Assembly: GCF_030123505.1 (NCBI RefSeq)
Contig: NZ_CP126115.1
Coordinates: 1,502,001-1,566,000, forward strand
DNA: 64,000 nucleotides
Direction: 5' to 3'
DNA from: Neobacillus sp. YX16
GTDB lineage: Bacteria; Bacillota; Bacilli; Bacillales; Cytobacillaceae
How positions within the stretch are numbered: position 1 is the first letter of the stretch; the number at the start of each line of letters is the position of its first letter. The position numbers and the translations under genes are program-made. The notes beneath the pieces are model-generated. The model searched no databases, had not been told where the DNA came from, and was given only the letters and a program-made list of their open reading frames with translations. Shown here piece after piece: positions 44,720-53,615 of this stretch.

Positions 44720-45454
44720 TTGAAGTTAACAATTATTGGTCTTTGGGGTGGATACCCTCCAAAAAATGGGGCGAGTTCAGGATATTTACTTGAACATGAA
44801 GGGTTTAATTTGTTGATAGATTGTGGCAGTGGTGTTCTTGCGAAAATGCAAAATATTATTGAGCCGGAAATGCTTGATGCTGTGTTAATCTCTCATTATC
44901 ATCCAGACCATATTGCAGATATAGGTGTATTACAGCATGCCCGCTTAATTCAGGGTTTTTTAGGGAAGAGTTTTCCGACCCTGCCTATCTATGGACACTC
45001 CTATGACCAATCAGAATTTGCAAAATTAACCTATAAAGAAATCACGAAGGGAATTGCCTACTCGCCTAATGAGATTCTTACTGTCGGACCATTCCAGGTT
45101 TCCTTCTTAAAAACAGACCATCCCGTACCCTGCTATGCAATGAGAATAGAAGGAAATGGGAAATCACTCGTGTATACAGGTGACAGCTCCTTTAAAGAAG
45201 AATTTATTGAGTTTGGCAAAGATGCGGATCTATTATTATGTGAATGTAATTTCTATCAGCATCAAAATGGAAAGTCTGCAGGTCATATGAATAGCATTGA
45301 TGCAGGGGGATTTGCAGGAAGAGCAGGTGTTAAACAATTAATCTTAACCCATCTTCCCCATTACGGAGATATATCTAAGCTTATCGATGAGGCAAGTACT
45401 GAATATACTGGTATAATAAAGCTTGCAGATGAATTTCAAACCATTTCACTATAG
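44720..45454 (+). CDS. yhfI: Metallo-beta-lactamase fold hydrolase YhfI
   Basis: 244 aa, matching YhfI. RNase Z-like metal-binding motif SHYHPDHIAD (about residue 57), then DHPVPCYAMRI (about 133), YTGDSS (about 152) and a late His (LTHLPHYGD). Starts at TTG 44720 after SD GAGGGGG. Sixteen bases before lplJ, so probably co-transcribed. Substrate not known. Confidence 0.9.
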   Translation: MKLTIIGLWGGYPPKNGASSGYLLEHEGFNLLIDCGSGVLAKMQNIIEPEMLDAVLISHYHPDHIADIGVLQHARLIQGFLGKSFPTLPIYGHSYDQSEFAKLTYKEITKGIAYSPNEILTVGPFQVSFLKTDHPVPCYAMRIEGNGKSLVYTGDSSFKEEFIEFGKDADLLLCECNFYQHQNGKSAGHMNSIDAGGFAGRAGVKQLILTHLPHYGDISKLIDEASTEYTGIIKLADEFQTISL

Positions 45455-45470
45455 GAAAGGGAAGGATAGT

Positions 45471-46457
45471 ATGTTATTTATCGATAATAAAGGCATCACC
45501 GATCCACGTATAAATCTCGCCATTGAAGAGTATGCTTTGAAAAATCTTGATATCAATGAAACATATTTATTATTTTACATAAATGAGCCATCCATTATCA
45601 TTGGAAAAAACCAAAATTCAATAGAAGAAATAAATACAGAGTATGTTGAGAGCAATGGTATACATGTGGTACGAAGATTGTCTGGCGGCGGAGCCGTATA
45701 TCATGACCTTGGCAACTTAAATTATAGCTTTATTACAAAAGATGATGGGGACAGCTTTCATAATTTTCGCAAATTTACAGAGCCGGTTATTGCAGCGCTT
45801 AAACAAATGGGGATAAATGCAGAATTAAGTGGCAGAAATGATATTTTAGCTGAAGGAAGGAAGATATCTGGGAATGCCCAATTCTCAACAAAAGGCCGTA
45901 TGTTCACCCATGGAACACTTCTGTTTAATTCTGAAATGGATCACATTGTCTCCGCTTTAAGGGTGAAAAAGGATAAAATTGAATCCAAGGGAATCAAGTC
46001 AGTCCGCAGCAGAGTGGCTAATATTTCAGAATTTCTGACAGAGAAATTATCTGTTGAAGAATTTCGTTCTTCCTTACTGAAATTTATTTTTCAAGGGGAA
46101 GAAGTAACGGAGTATGTGCTTACAGAAGAGGATTGGGAGAAAATTCACCAGCTTTCTAAAGAACGCTATCAAAATTGGGACTGGAACTACGGGAAATCGC
46201 CAAAGTTTAACCTCCAGCATTCGCATCGTTTCCCTGTGGGGCAAATTGATGTTCGATTAGATGTGGATAAAGGTGTTATTGAAAACTGTAAAATTTATGG
46301 TGACTTTTTTGGTGTTGGTGATGTAAGTGAGATCGAGAATAAACTGAAGCATGTTCGCTACGAAAAGAACGAGTTAGAAGCAGCGCTTAAAGATGTCGAC
46401 ACAACCTTTTATTTTGGAAATGTAACAAAAGAAGAATTTATCAACCTCATTTATTAG
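45471..46457 (+). CDS. lplJ: Lipoate-protein ligase LplJ
   Basis: 328-aa ligase that activates free lipoate with ATP and attaches it to lipoyl domains (2-oxoacid dehydrogenases, GcvH). The catalytic region RRLSGGGAVYHDLGNLNYSF (about residue 65), the lysine in GRKISGNAQF (about 130) and the C-terminal accessory domain are present. ATG 45471 follows GGGAAGGA. Last conserved gene before the accessory cluster. Confidence 0.94.
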   Translation: MLFIDNKGITDPRINLAIEEYALKNLDINETYLLFYINEPSIIIGKNQNSIEEINTEYVESNGIHVVRRLSGGGAVYHDLGNLNYSFITKDDGDSFHNFRKFTEPVIAALKQMGINAELSGRNDILAEGRKISGNAQFSTKGRMFTHGTLLFNSEMDHIVSALRVKKDKIESKGIKSVRSRVANISEFLTEKLSVEEFRSSLLKFIFQGEEVTEYVLTEEDWEKIHQLSKERYQNWDWNYGKSPKFNLQHSHRFPVGQIDVRLDVDKGVIENCKIYGDFFGVGDVSEIENKLKHVRYEKNELEAALKDVDTTFYFGNVTKEEFINLIY

Positions 46458-46464
46458 AGTTTAG

Positions 46465-46494
46465 CACGGTGAAATATTCACCGTGTGTTTTTTT
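46465..46494 (+). terminator. Terminator of lplJ
   Basis: Stem CACGGTGA / TCACCGTG with a five-base loop and a run of seven T. Isolates the accessory cluster from upstream transcription. Confidence 0.87.
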
Positions 46495-46551
46495 GCTTTC
46501 TATCCGGTATGTTGACACATACAAGGTATAAAACCCTTTGTAAAATTCAAT

Positions 46552-46578
46552 ACAAAACTCAAATTCCTTCATAATATA
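46552..46578 (+). promoter_or_regulatory. Candidate sigma-K promoter at the head of the accessory cluster
   Basis: AC, 16 bases, CATAATATA: full match to AC-N16/17-CATANNNTA. It ends about 40 bases before the start of the first ATP-grasp gene. The pattern is short and could occur by chance in AT-rich DNA, so the weight comes from its position and recurrence. Confidence 0.5.
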
Positions 46579-46619
46579 TAGGGCGTTCATCTTTGCCATG
46601 GGAAATAGGAGTGAGGATA

Positions 46620-47834
46620 ATGGGGACGATTATATTTATCGGTTTAAATAAATCCGGGTCAAGCAGAGAGGCAGTGAAAGCTGCAAATGAATTAGGTTAT
46701 TATACAGTTGTTTTTACCAATCAGGAAAAGCAAATCCAGCAAAGAAGTGAATATAAAGATGTTCATCAACTGATTTTTGTGGACCTTAGCAATATCGAAG
46801 AGATAAAAAAACAAATTAATATATTGATGGATCGTGGAAATGAAATAATAATTATTACCAGTTTTGTCGCAAAATACGTTCAGACTGCCTCGATGTTGGC
46901 TGACGAATACTGCGAAAACTATTTATCAACGGAAGCTCTTGCTATTATGGAAAATAAAGAAAAAACTAGAACTTTTTTTACTAACCAATCATTCACTCCA
47001 AGATTTAAGTTAATAACAAAAGACATGCCTTTTGTTATAACTAACCAGATATTAATGTTCCCGGTGGTAGTGAAGTGTGCTTCTTCAACTGGCTCAAGGG
47101 ACGTCATCTTTGCAGAAAATATGATGAAACTAGAAAAAAACGTAAATATGCTGCGCTCCAAAGATTCAAGTGAAACCATCATCATTGAAGAATATGTGAA
47201 TGGAGACCAATATTTAGTGGAGGTTCTGGTCAGCAACTGGAGGGTTCTAATTGGTGCCGTAATTAAGCAAGAAATTACAATGGGGAAACGATTTATTGTA
47301 ACGGGATACGGGGTGTTAGCAGAAGTACCGCGACATCTAGAAGAAAGCTTACTTGAATTAATTGGAACAATCGTGACCTCTTTAGAATTTCAAAATGGTG
47401 CCTTTCATTTGGAACTAAGATTGACGGAGGATGGCTGGAGACTAATTGAAATAAATCCTAGAATTTCCGGCGGGGCAATGAACAAGATGATTCAAGCAGC
47501 TTTTGGTTATAGCTTAGTGGAAGAAACACTAAAGTTGTTAATAGGAGAGACTCCTTCATTAGTAAAGTTCACAAATCATTATGTTTTTACACAGTATGTC
47601 ATCCTTGATAATAAAGGCATTTTAGAAAAGGTAACAGGCAAGGGAAGGGCAGCGGCTACACCTGGTGTGGTAGAAGTATACGTCAAGCCGAAGAGTGGAA
47701 CTTATGTAATACCTCCCTTATCAATGGGACACCGCTATGCGTATGTAATTGCCAGAGGAGATACGCTCGAAGAAGCAGAAAATATTGCAAAGCAGGCAGC
47801 GAATGAGATTACCTTTCACCTAAGAAGAGAGTAA
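46620..47834 (+). CDS. ATP-grasp carboxylate-amine ligase-like protein
   Basis: 404-aa ATP-grasp enzyme of the BacD/carbamoyl-phosphate-synthase-like type, distinct from YheC/D. N-terminal Rossmann-like domain (TIIFIGLNKSGSSREAVKAANELGY), nucleotide loop VVVKCASSTGSRDV (about residue 145), adenine strand IIIEEYVNGDQYLVEV (about 195) and metal-binding EINPRISGG (about 277). A C-terminal domain (about 320-404) resembles that of amino-acid ligases. ATG 46620 has SD AGGAG; the open frame upstream to 46593 precedes it. First gene of the cluster; could provide an amino-acid or dipeptide conjugate. Substrate unknown. Confidence 0.82.
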   Translation: MGTIIFIGLNKSGSSREAVKAANELGYYTVVFTNQEKQIQQRSEYKDVHQLIFVDLSNIEEIKKQINILMDRGNEIIIITSFVAKYVQTASMLADEYCENYLSTEALAIMENKEKTRTFFTNQSFTPRFKLITKDMPFVITNQILMFPVVVKCASSTGSRDVIFAENMMKLEKNVNMLRSKDSSETIIIEEYVNGDQYLVEVLVSNWRVLIGAVIKQEITMGKRFIVTGYGVLAEVPRHLEESLLELIGTIVTSLEFQNGAFHLELRLTEDGWRLIEINPRISGGAMNKMIQAAFGYSLVEETLKLLIGETPSLVKFTNHYVFTQYVILDNKGILEKVTGKGRAAATPGVVEVYVKPKSGTYVIPPLSMGHRYAYVIARGDTLEEAENIAKQAANEITFHLRRE

Positions 47835-47867
47835 AGGATCCCCACACTGGTTTATGGGGGTCTTTTT
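47835..47867 (+). terminator. Terminator after the first ATP-grasp gene
   Basis: GATCCCC / GGGGGTC stem with a T-run. The gene upstream is therefore its own unit. Confidence 0.75.
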
Positions 47868-48113
47868 AACGTTATTTTTTTACTGAAACCGTGGTTTACT
47901 TGTATTTTGGTTAATTTATTATTTGTATGCTTGTTGCTTAAAAGTCCAAGCTTTCTCAATTTTTCAGAATAAATTATGAGTGAATAATAAACTGAAAGTG
48001 GAAATGACATATGGGAATTCGTCCGATCCTACAATGTTGTCCAGATTTCCGAAACAACCTTATTGGTTTGTTCCGAGAAATTTGGCTATTTTTAATTAGG
48101 AAGGGGAAATAAA

Positions 48114-48851
48114 ATGCGTGTTTCTGTTGGGAAATGGACAAAACATAAATTGATGCTTGAGGATGAAAGACTTGCTTCCTTTTTGCCTGATACACAATAT
48201 TTGGATAAAACTTCCTTGAATATAATGTTAGACAAATATAATCAAATAATGGTAAAGCCATGCTTTGGTTATCAGGGGAGAGGAATTATCCAAATCTCTT
48301 CATTATTAGATGAAGAATTCGAACTTCATATTGAACGCAGGAAATCATTTGTAAAAGGAAAGGAGAACATCTACGATTACTTAAAAGAGAATCACTTTCC
48401 AAGAAAAAGACAACGGTATATCGTCCAGCAAAGAATTCCACTTGCAACGATAAATAATAATCCATTTGATGTTCGGGTAATGGTACAAAAGAAAAAGGAT
48501 TCTTTGGAATGGGTAGTAACTGGTAAACTTGCAAAAGTGGCAGCAAATAATTTTGTTGTTACTAACGTAGCAAAAGCTGTTTTATCAGTGGAAGATGCTA
48601 TTGAAAAATCACTGATAAACAATGAAAAAAAAATTAAAGATATTGTCGCGGATTTAGAGGAAGTTTCCGTGTTGATTGCGGGGCAATTAGCAAATTCCTA
48701 TCCCAAAAAACGTGTATATGGAATCGATCTTGGTATTGATTTAGAAGGGAAGGTCTGGATTATAGAAGCAAACCTAAGACCTGCTTTATCCATGTTTAAA
48801 TTATTAAATGATGGCTCATATGAAACCATTAAATCTTATAAAAGAGGATGA
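48114..48851 (+). CDS. Short YheC/D-type ATP-grasp protein lacking the N-terminal domain
   Basis: 245 aa. It begins almost at the ATP-grasp module: LPDTQYL (about residue 25), nucleotide loop VKPCFGYQGRGII (about 47) and metal end YGIDLGIDLEG...IEANLRP (about 205). The N-terminal domain of YheC/YheD is absent. The glycine loop of relatives (N-x-x-R/K-GG) reads TNVAKAVLS, so both glycines are lost. SD AGGAAGGGG is strong and the start fits it. It may work with a partner protein or have altered activity. Confidence 0.85.
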   Translation: MRVSVGKWTKHKLMLEDERLASFLPDTQYLDKTSLNIMLDKYNQIMVKPCFGYQGRGIIQISSLLDEEFELHIERRKSFVKGKENIYDYLKENHFPRKRQRYIVQQRIPLATINNNPFDVRVMVQKKKDSLEWVVTGKLAKVAANNFVVTNVAKAVLSVEDAIEKSLINNEKKIKDIVADLEEVSVLIAGQLANSYPKKRVYGIDLGIDLEGKVWIIEANLRPALSMFKLLNDGSYETIKSYKRG

Positions 48852-48957
48852 AAAATGGATAGGCATAACATCTGCCTATACCTTTTAATGTGAATTGAAT
48901 ATAAATTATGGTAAAGGTCCTAATTGCCTATTTATATTAGGAGGCGGAGGAAAGAGG

Positions 48958-51255
48958 ATGAATACGGTTGGTGTACTGCTTTCTAAAAGGGAATGGAGTA
49001 AGTTATTTAGCCAAAAAAACAAAAAGGACGAAATTTGGCATATTTATGCGAAGAAGGGTCGAGAGTTAGACCTTAAAATTCAATTCTTTACACTTACTGA
49101 TATTTCCCTCGAGAGTTTAAAAACGCAAGCAATTGAAATTCAGAATAATTCTATGATAAAAAAGGATACAGTTGACATCCCATCAATTATTTATAACCCA
49201 ACAATATTTTATAAAAAAAAGTATAACAAAAAGTTAAGGGAACTTTCTAACCACCCCAAATTTCAAGTCCTTAATGAACACCATATAATAAAGAAAAAAG
49301 AATTATGTGCATTACTAGATTCATATTCTGATTTAAAAATAGATTTTGAGGAAGAAAACGACGCTAACAATACTTTATTTACTTTATATGTATTAGGTCA
49401 AAAAAAGTTAAATAATAAATGGAAATCCCCGATTATGTACGCAAAAGATTCCAACCAAAAATTATACTATCTCGAAGATGCCTCATTGGATGTATTATGG
49501 GAGTGCAGCCAAAGGGTTTTAGATATCATTCACTTATATTACCCTGGAATTTTCGAGATTGGCATTGTATTTTCATTAAATAAAAATGGTAGCTATTCTT
49601 TAAGTTCAACCTGTTCGATTAATACCATTGTTAAAGATATTTTTGAATATAACATTAAGATGTGTGAAAAAATATGTAAATTCCCATTCAAGGTTGCCAA
49701 GGAACTACTACAACAAAAGAATGCTCACGATGAAATCAGTAATGAATATAGCCTTGCTTATCCATCACAATCAACCGAACTTTTATCAATTCCAGAATCT
49801 GAAGATAATCAGATAATGCTTTCAAATGAGGAAAGTATTAATCTCTGGATCAAATTTAAGGAGTTTCAGGACAAGGAAATGTGCCTGAAATTACCAATGC
49901 CTCAGTCAAAATTAATCACCAGTGGCCAAATCTCCATCCAGTTTGGAATTAATGAACAAACATGTAAAATTGACATCATTGAAAGGGATTTTCCTGTAAA
50001 ACAAAATTCATATACCAATCCTGCAGAAGTAATGATCTCTAGTTCTCTTTTAAGGAAGCTGCATATCCCTATGGACTTGATATATCAGTTAAAGATATCA
50101 AACGATAAAGTAATAATTGGTCCATCCATTGGGCTGTTACTAGGGGAAAACAATCAACTGTACAATCCAACTTATATGGAAAAATACTCTGACCGTCTCA
50201 TGGAATATGAGAAATTTGGCGGCTTAGTTATTGCCTTTTCCACGCGTTCCATCGATTGGGAGGAAAAGATAGCCTATGGGATGATGTATGATCCTACTGA
50301 AAAAAAGTGGAGATATGATTCTGCTCCGATTCCAGCTGCCTTGTACCGTAGAAATTTCCATCAAAATCTTGATAGAATTAATCAGCTAATTGAAATGACA
50401 AATAAGAATTTATTCAATTCCCATTACTTTAAGAAATCTGATCTAATTTTATTAAAAGATGAAAAGGAAATTCGTAACCATGTCCCGGCCACATATCTGT
50501 TGAAAAAAATCGACGATTTAATTGAATTTGTTCAGGATAGGGAAAAGGTTATATTGAAGCCCGTTAGCCTTTCACGAGGGCGAGGCATCTTTATTTTGGA
50601 AAAAAATCAAAAACAAGATGATGGGTATATCCTATACGACCATCAAAATGAGTTTCTACGCCGGTATCTGATTCCTGATACCAAGGGATTAGGGGAAATG
50701 TTAAAGAAGTTGAACATATTTAATAAGCAATATTTGTATCAAACCTACATTCCGCTTCTGAAAATAAACAACCGCCCCTTGGATGTGAGAGTAGTTATGC
50801 AAAAATATGATATAAAAAGCTGGAAGTGCTCTGGTATCGAATGCAGGGTTGCCGGTGAAAATGAGGTGTTAACCAATATTGCAAGAGGCGGAGAAGCAAT
50901 GACCTTGGAGGAAGTAGTAATTGGAACAGGAATTAATCAATCATACGATGAGATTAATGAAAGTATTATAAATCTGTGTCAGAAGTTCTGTAATTTAATA
51001 GATAAAAAAGACGAACATTATGCAGAATTTGGTTTAGATATCGGTCTTGATCAAGAGGGGTTTCCATGGATTATTGAGGCAAATATTTTTCCGAGTTTTA
51101 AAGGCTTTAAAGAAATGGACTATGAAATGTACTTGAAAATACGCTCTCAGCCCATCTTTTATGCTGTTCATTTACAAGGATTTAGCGTAAGTGAAAGTGA
51201 GGTGTGGAGCTCCTGCGAAACATATAATAATAAAAATTCCCACTTCAAATCATAA
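48958..51255 (+). CDS. Two-module YheC/D-type ATP-grasp fusion protein
   Basis: 765 aa. Residues about 1-225 look like a YheC/D unit (NTVGVLLSK; IIYNPTIFYKKKYN; FEIGIVFSLNKNGSYS at about 198) but lack the KPxxGSxG loop and the metal-binding E-x-N, so this module should be inactive. Residues about 300-765 are a full YheD-type enzyme: LITSGQISIQFG, GPSIGLLLGE (about 386), ALYRRNFHQN, LKPVSLSRGRGIF (about 533), TNIARGGEA, and EFGLDIGLDQEG...IEANIFP (about 688). ATG 48958 follows AGGAGGCGGAGGAAAGAGG. Ends in a terminator. The layout suggests a scaffold or binding half fused to an active half. Confidence 0.85.
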   Translation: MNTVGVLLSKREWSKLFSQKNKKDEIWHIYAKKGRELDLKIQFFTLTDISLESLKTQAIEIQNNSMIKKDTVDIPSIIYNPTIFYKKKYNKKLRELSNHPKFQVLNEHHIIKKKELCALLDSYSDLKIDFEEENDANNTLFTLYVLGQKKLNNKWKSPIMYAKDSNQKLYYLEDASLDVLWECSQRVLDIIHLYYPGIFEIGIVFSLNKNGSYSLSSTCSINTIVKDIFEYNIKMCEKICKFPFKVAKELLQQKNAHDEISNEYSLAYPSQSTELLSIPESEDNQIMLSNEESINLWIKFKEFQDKEMCLKLPMPQSKLITSGQISIQFGINEQTCKIDIIERDFPVKQNSYTNPAEVMISSSLLRKLHIPMDLIYQLKISNDKVIIGPSIGLLLGENNQLYNPTYMEKYSDRLMEYEKFGGLVIAFSTRSIDWEEKIAYGMMYDPTEKKWRYDSAPIPAALYRRNFHQNLDRINQLIEMTNKNLFNSHYFKKSDLILLKDEKEIRNHVPATYLLKKIDDLIEFVQDREKVILKPVSLSRGRGIFILEKNQKQDDGYILYDHQNEFLRRYLIPDTKGLGEMLKKLNIFNKQYLYQTYIPLLKINNRPLDVRVVMQKYDIKSWKCSGIECRVAGENEVLTNIARGGEAMTLEEVVIGTGINQSYDEINESIINLCQKFCNLIDKKDEHYAEFGLDIGLDQEGFPWIIEANIFPSFKGFKEMDYEMYLKIRSQPIFYAVHLQGFSVSESEVWSSCETYNNKNSHFKS

Positions 51256-51270
51256 TATATAAATGTGTAA

Positions 51271-51307
51271 AAAACAGGCTATCTGGTATAAGGCCTGTTT
51301 TATTTTT
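51271..51307 (+). terminator. Terminator after the ATP-grasp fusion gene
   Basis: Stem AAAACAGGC / GCCTGTTTT with a 13-base loop and a T-rich tail. Confidence 0.82.
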
Positions 51308-51339
51308 ACTTACCAATTTTTTAATGAAGAGTTGTCCAC

Positions 51340-51367
51340 ACCAATTTAACACTATGTACATAGATTG
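51340..51367 (+). promoter_or_regulatory. Weak candidate sigma-K promoter before the GT4 gene
   Basis: AC, 17 bases, CATAGATTG, which matches AC-N17-CATANNNTA except for the last base. About 90 bases upstream of the GTG start. Listed because the same pattern precedes other cluster genes. Confidence 0.3.
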
Positions 51368-51459
51368 TTGAAGGGGTATAAAATGCTAGAAAGAGCAGTA
51401 TTTTTACCTGTAAGGATGTGTTTTTTAGAGTCTTTTAAAAAGAGTGGTGGGATTATTCT

Positions 51460-52413
51460 GTGAAAATAGTACAAATAGCTAAAAATATTATTCCAGTGCC
51501 GCCAATTGGTTACGGTGGTACGGAGCGTGATATACATTATTTAACGAATTGTTTGATTGATCGTGGTCATGAAGTCATTGTTTTTGCTAAACAGGGATCA
51601 AAATGTAAAGGTAAATTGATTCCTTATCCAAAGAATAGTTCAAAGAATCTATTACCTTTTGTTAAAAAAAATCTTCCTGATGGTGTGGATGTAATTATTG
51701 ACCATGCAGGGTTTGTTGCCACGGCCAAACTCCCAATTCCGACCTTATGTTCAATTCATTCTGCCATTAAGTTTAATGTGCAATTTCCTATATATGTTAG
51801 TAAATATTTATTGGAACATAAGGGAAATGGGAAAGGCTACTTTGTTCATAATGGAATCGGTGTCGATGATTATCCATATCTGGAGCAGAAAGAGAATTTC
51901 TTACTATCACTTGGAAGAATAATTCAATCAAAAGGGACACATTTGGCAATTAAGGCAGCAAAAGCTACAGGGGATTCATTAATTATTGCAGGTAATGTAC
52001 CCAAAAAAGGTATTGCATATTTTAATAAGGAGGTTAAGCCACACATTGATGGAGAGCAAATAAAATATATAGGGGAGGTGGGTGGTGAAGAAAAAATGGA
52101 ACTACTTTCTAAAGCAAAATGTGTCCTTTTTCCAATTACTTGGGGTGAACCATTTGGATTGGTACCAATTGAAGCAATGGCCTGTGGTACCCCTGTTATT
52201 GCTTTTAGAAAAGGGGGAGTACTGGAGACAATGAATGGTTTCCCAGAGCTAACTTGTAATAATTTAAATGAAATGGTTACGATCCTTCAACGTAGTCATT
52301 TTCCGCCTCCCAAAAAATTAAGGGAGTATGTCATTCAATATTTCTCAGCTGAGGTTATGACAGATAATTTTGAGAAGCTTATCCATAAGGCAATTAAGGA
52401 ATATAAAAAATAA
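51460..52413 (+). CDS. GT4-type glycosyltransferase
   Basis: 317-aa retaining GT-B glycosyltransferase. N-terminal acceptor domain (VQIAKNIIPVPPIGYGGTERDIHYL), then donor-nucleotide domain with LSLGRIIQSKGTHLAIKAA (about residue 148) and the E-x7-E motif EPFGLVPIEAMACGTPV (about 228). It is shorter than most GT4 enzymes (about 360-400). Starts at GTG 51460. Sugar and acceptor unknown. First gene of the glycan-assembly half; about 43 bases before the pyruvyl transferase. Confidence 0.88.
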   Translation: MKIVQIAKNIIPVPPIGYGGTERDIHYLTNCLIDRGHEVIVFAKQGSKCKGKLIPYPKNSSKNLLPFVKKNLPDGVDVIIDHAGFVATAKLPIPTLCSIHSAIKFNVQFPIYVSKYLLEHKGNGKGYFVHNGIGVDDYPYLEQKENFLLSLGRIIQSKGTHLAIKAAKATGDSLIIAGNVPKKGIAYFNKEVKPHIDGEQIKYIGEVGGEEKMELLSKAKCVLFPITWGEPFGLVPIEAMACGTPVIAFRKGGVLETMNGFPELTCNNLNEMVTILQRSHFPPPKKLREYVIQYFSAEVMTDNFEKLIHKAIKEYKK

Positions 52414-52456
52414 TTAGGGAATTTGTAGATATCATTGCTTTTGAAGGGGTGGGTAC

Positions 52457-53542
52457 ATGAAAAAAATTTTGTATGTAGGTTTTCTTGGTCATAATAACCT
52501 AGGAGATGAATTATTGTTTGACCTATTCGAAGAAATGAGTGGGAAGTACCTTGATACGAACAAATATCAAATTTCAGCTACTTCTCCATATTCTTTCTCA
52601 GCCTTAAAAAGGTTTGATAACAAGTATGATATATATATACTAGGTGGAGGCTCTCTGTTAACACCGTCCTTCTCCTATATCAATTATATTTATAAAGCCG
52701 TTAAACAAAATAAAAAAGTGATAATATGGGGGAGTGGAATCGATCGGATTCCCAAAAAATATATTGATAACCTTCATATTCAAGAAGATTTTGATGTTCG
52801 TAATATAATTGACAAGAATAATAGAAAAATGTTAATTGAAATTATTGAACATTCAGTTTGGTGTGGGGTTAGAGGTCCACTTACCTACAAGTTTCTAAAG
52901 GCAATTGGAGCAAATATGGACAAAGTAGAAATTAGTGGAGATCCTGGCTTACTTTTAGGTGTAGATAATGGCACATCTAGTTTTTTATGGGGAAATAATG
53001 AAAAAATAATAGGTGTTAATTGGGCCATTCACAAAGATAAGTTAAGAAATATGCATGAAATAGAGGTTGAAAACCAATTAGCAGTCACACTTAAAGATTA
53101 TATTCTGCAGGGCTATAAAATATATATGTATAGTTTATGGAAAAAAGATATTGAAGTAAGCAATCGGCTTTACAGGAAAATAAATGATAATGTAAACGTT
53201 ATTCATGATACCAGGTTGTATAATCAAAATGAGTTAATGGGTTTAATGCAATATTTTCATTTCACTATTAATTACAGATTGCATGCTAGTGTAATATCTT
53301 GTGCTTCTGGTGTTCCTTATATTTCTCTTGGAAATAGGTTTAAAGATTTAGATTTTGCCCATTCTATTGACCTTAAAGAGTTAGTGATTTCCACAGAATC
53401 GCTAAACATTAAACAAAAAATTAATGGAGTAAGTCTGTATATTAATGCCAATCGTGAAGAAATAATAAATAAATTTAATAAACATAAACAAAAATATAGT
53501 CAAAAGTTAATAACTCCATTTAATCAAAATTTATTTTATTAA
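52457..53542 (+). CDS. Polysaccharide pyruvyl transferase (CsaB-like)
   Basis: 361-aa enzyme of the CsaB/WcaK family that adds a pyruvyl ketal from phosphoenolpyruvate to a sugar, giving a negative charge. Visible blocks: N-terminal GFLGHNNLGDELLFDL, GGGSLLTP (about residue 63), the RGPLTYKFLKA...ISGDPGLLLG region (about 140-170), INYRLHASVISCASGVPYISLG (about 273-295). SD GAAGGGGTGGG. Likely co-transcribed with the GT4 gene. In B. anthracis and relatives CsaB modifies cell-wall polysaccharide; here the setting suggests a spore glycan. Confidence 0.88.
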   Translation: MKKILYVGFLGHNNLGDELLFDLFEEMSGKYLDTNKYQISATSPYSFSALKRFDNKYDIYILGGGSLLTPSFSYINYIYKAVKQNKKVIIWGSGIDRIPKKYIDNLHIQEDFDVRNIIDKNNRKMLIEIIEHSVWCGVRGPLTYKFLKAIGANMDKVEISGDPGLLLGVDNGTSSFLWGNNEKIIGVNWAIHKDKLRNMHEIEVENQLAVTLKDYILQGYKIYMYSLWKKDIEVSNRLYRKINDNVNVIHDTRLYNQNELMGLMQYFHFTINYRLHASVISCASGVPYISLGNRFKDLDFAHSIDLKELVISTESLNIKQKINGVSLYINANREEIINKFNKHKQKYSQKLITPFNQNLFY

Positions 53543-53555
53543 AAAATATCAAATA

Positions 53556-53588
53556 AAAAACATGCCCTTAAGTGGGCTTGTTTTTTTA
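53556..53588. terminator. Terminator between the pyruvyl transferase and the convergent GT2 gene
   Basis: Stem around CATGCCC / GGGCTTG (one mismatch) flanked by an A-run and a seven-T run; likely works in both directions. Confidence 0.75.
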
Positions 53589-53615
53589 TTTTCTAAAATT
53601 TGCAGTATCAAGCTC

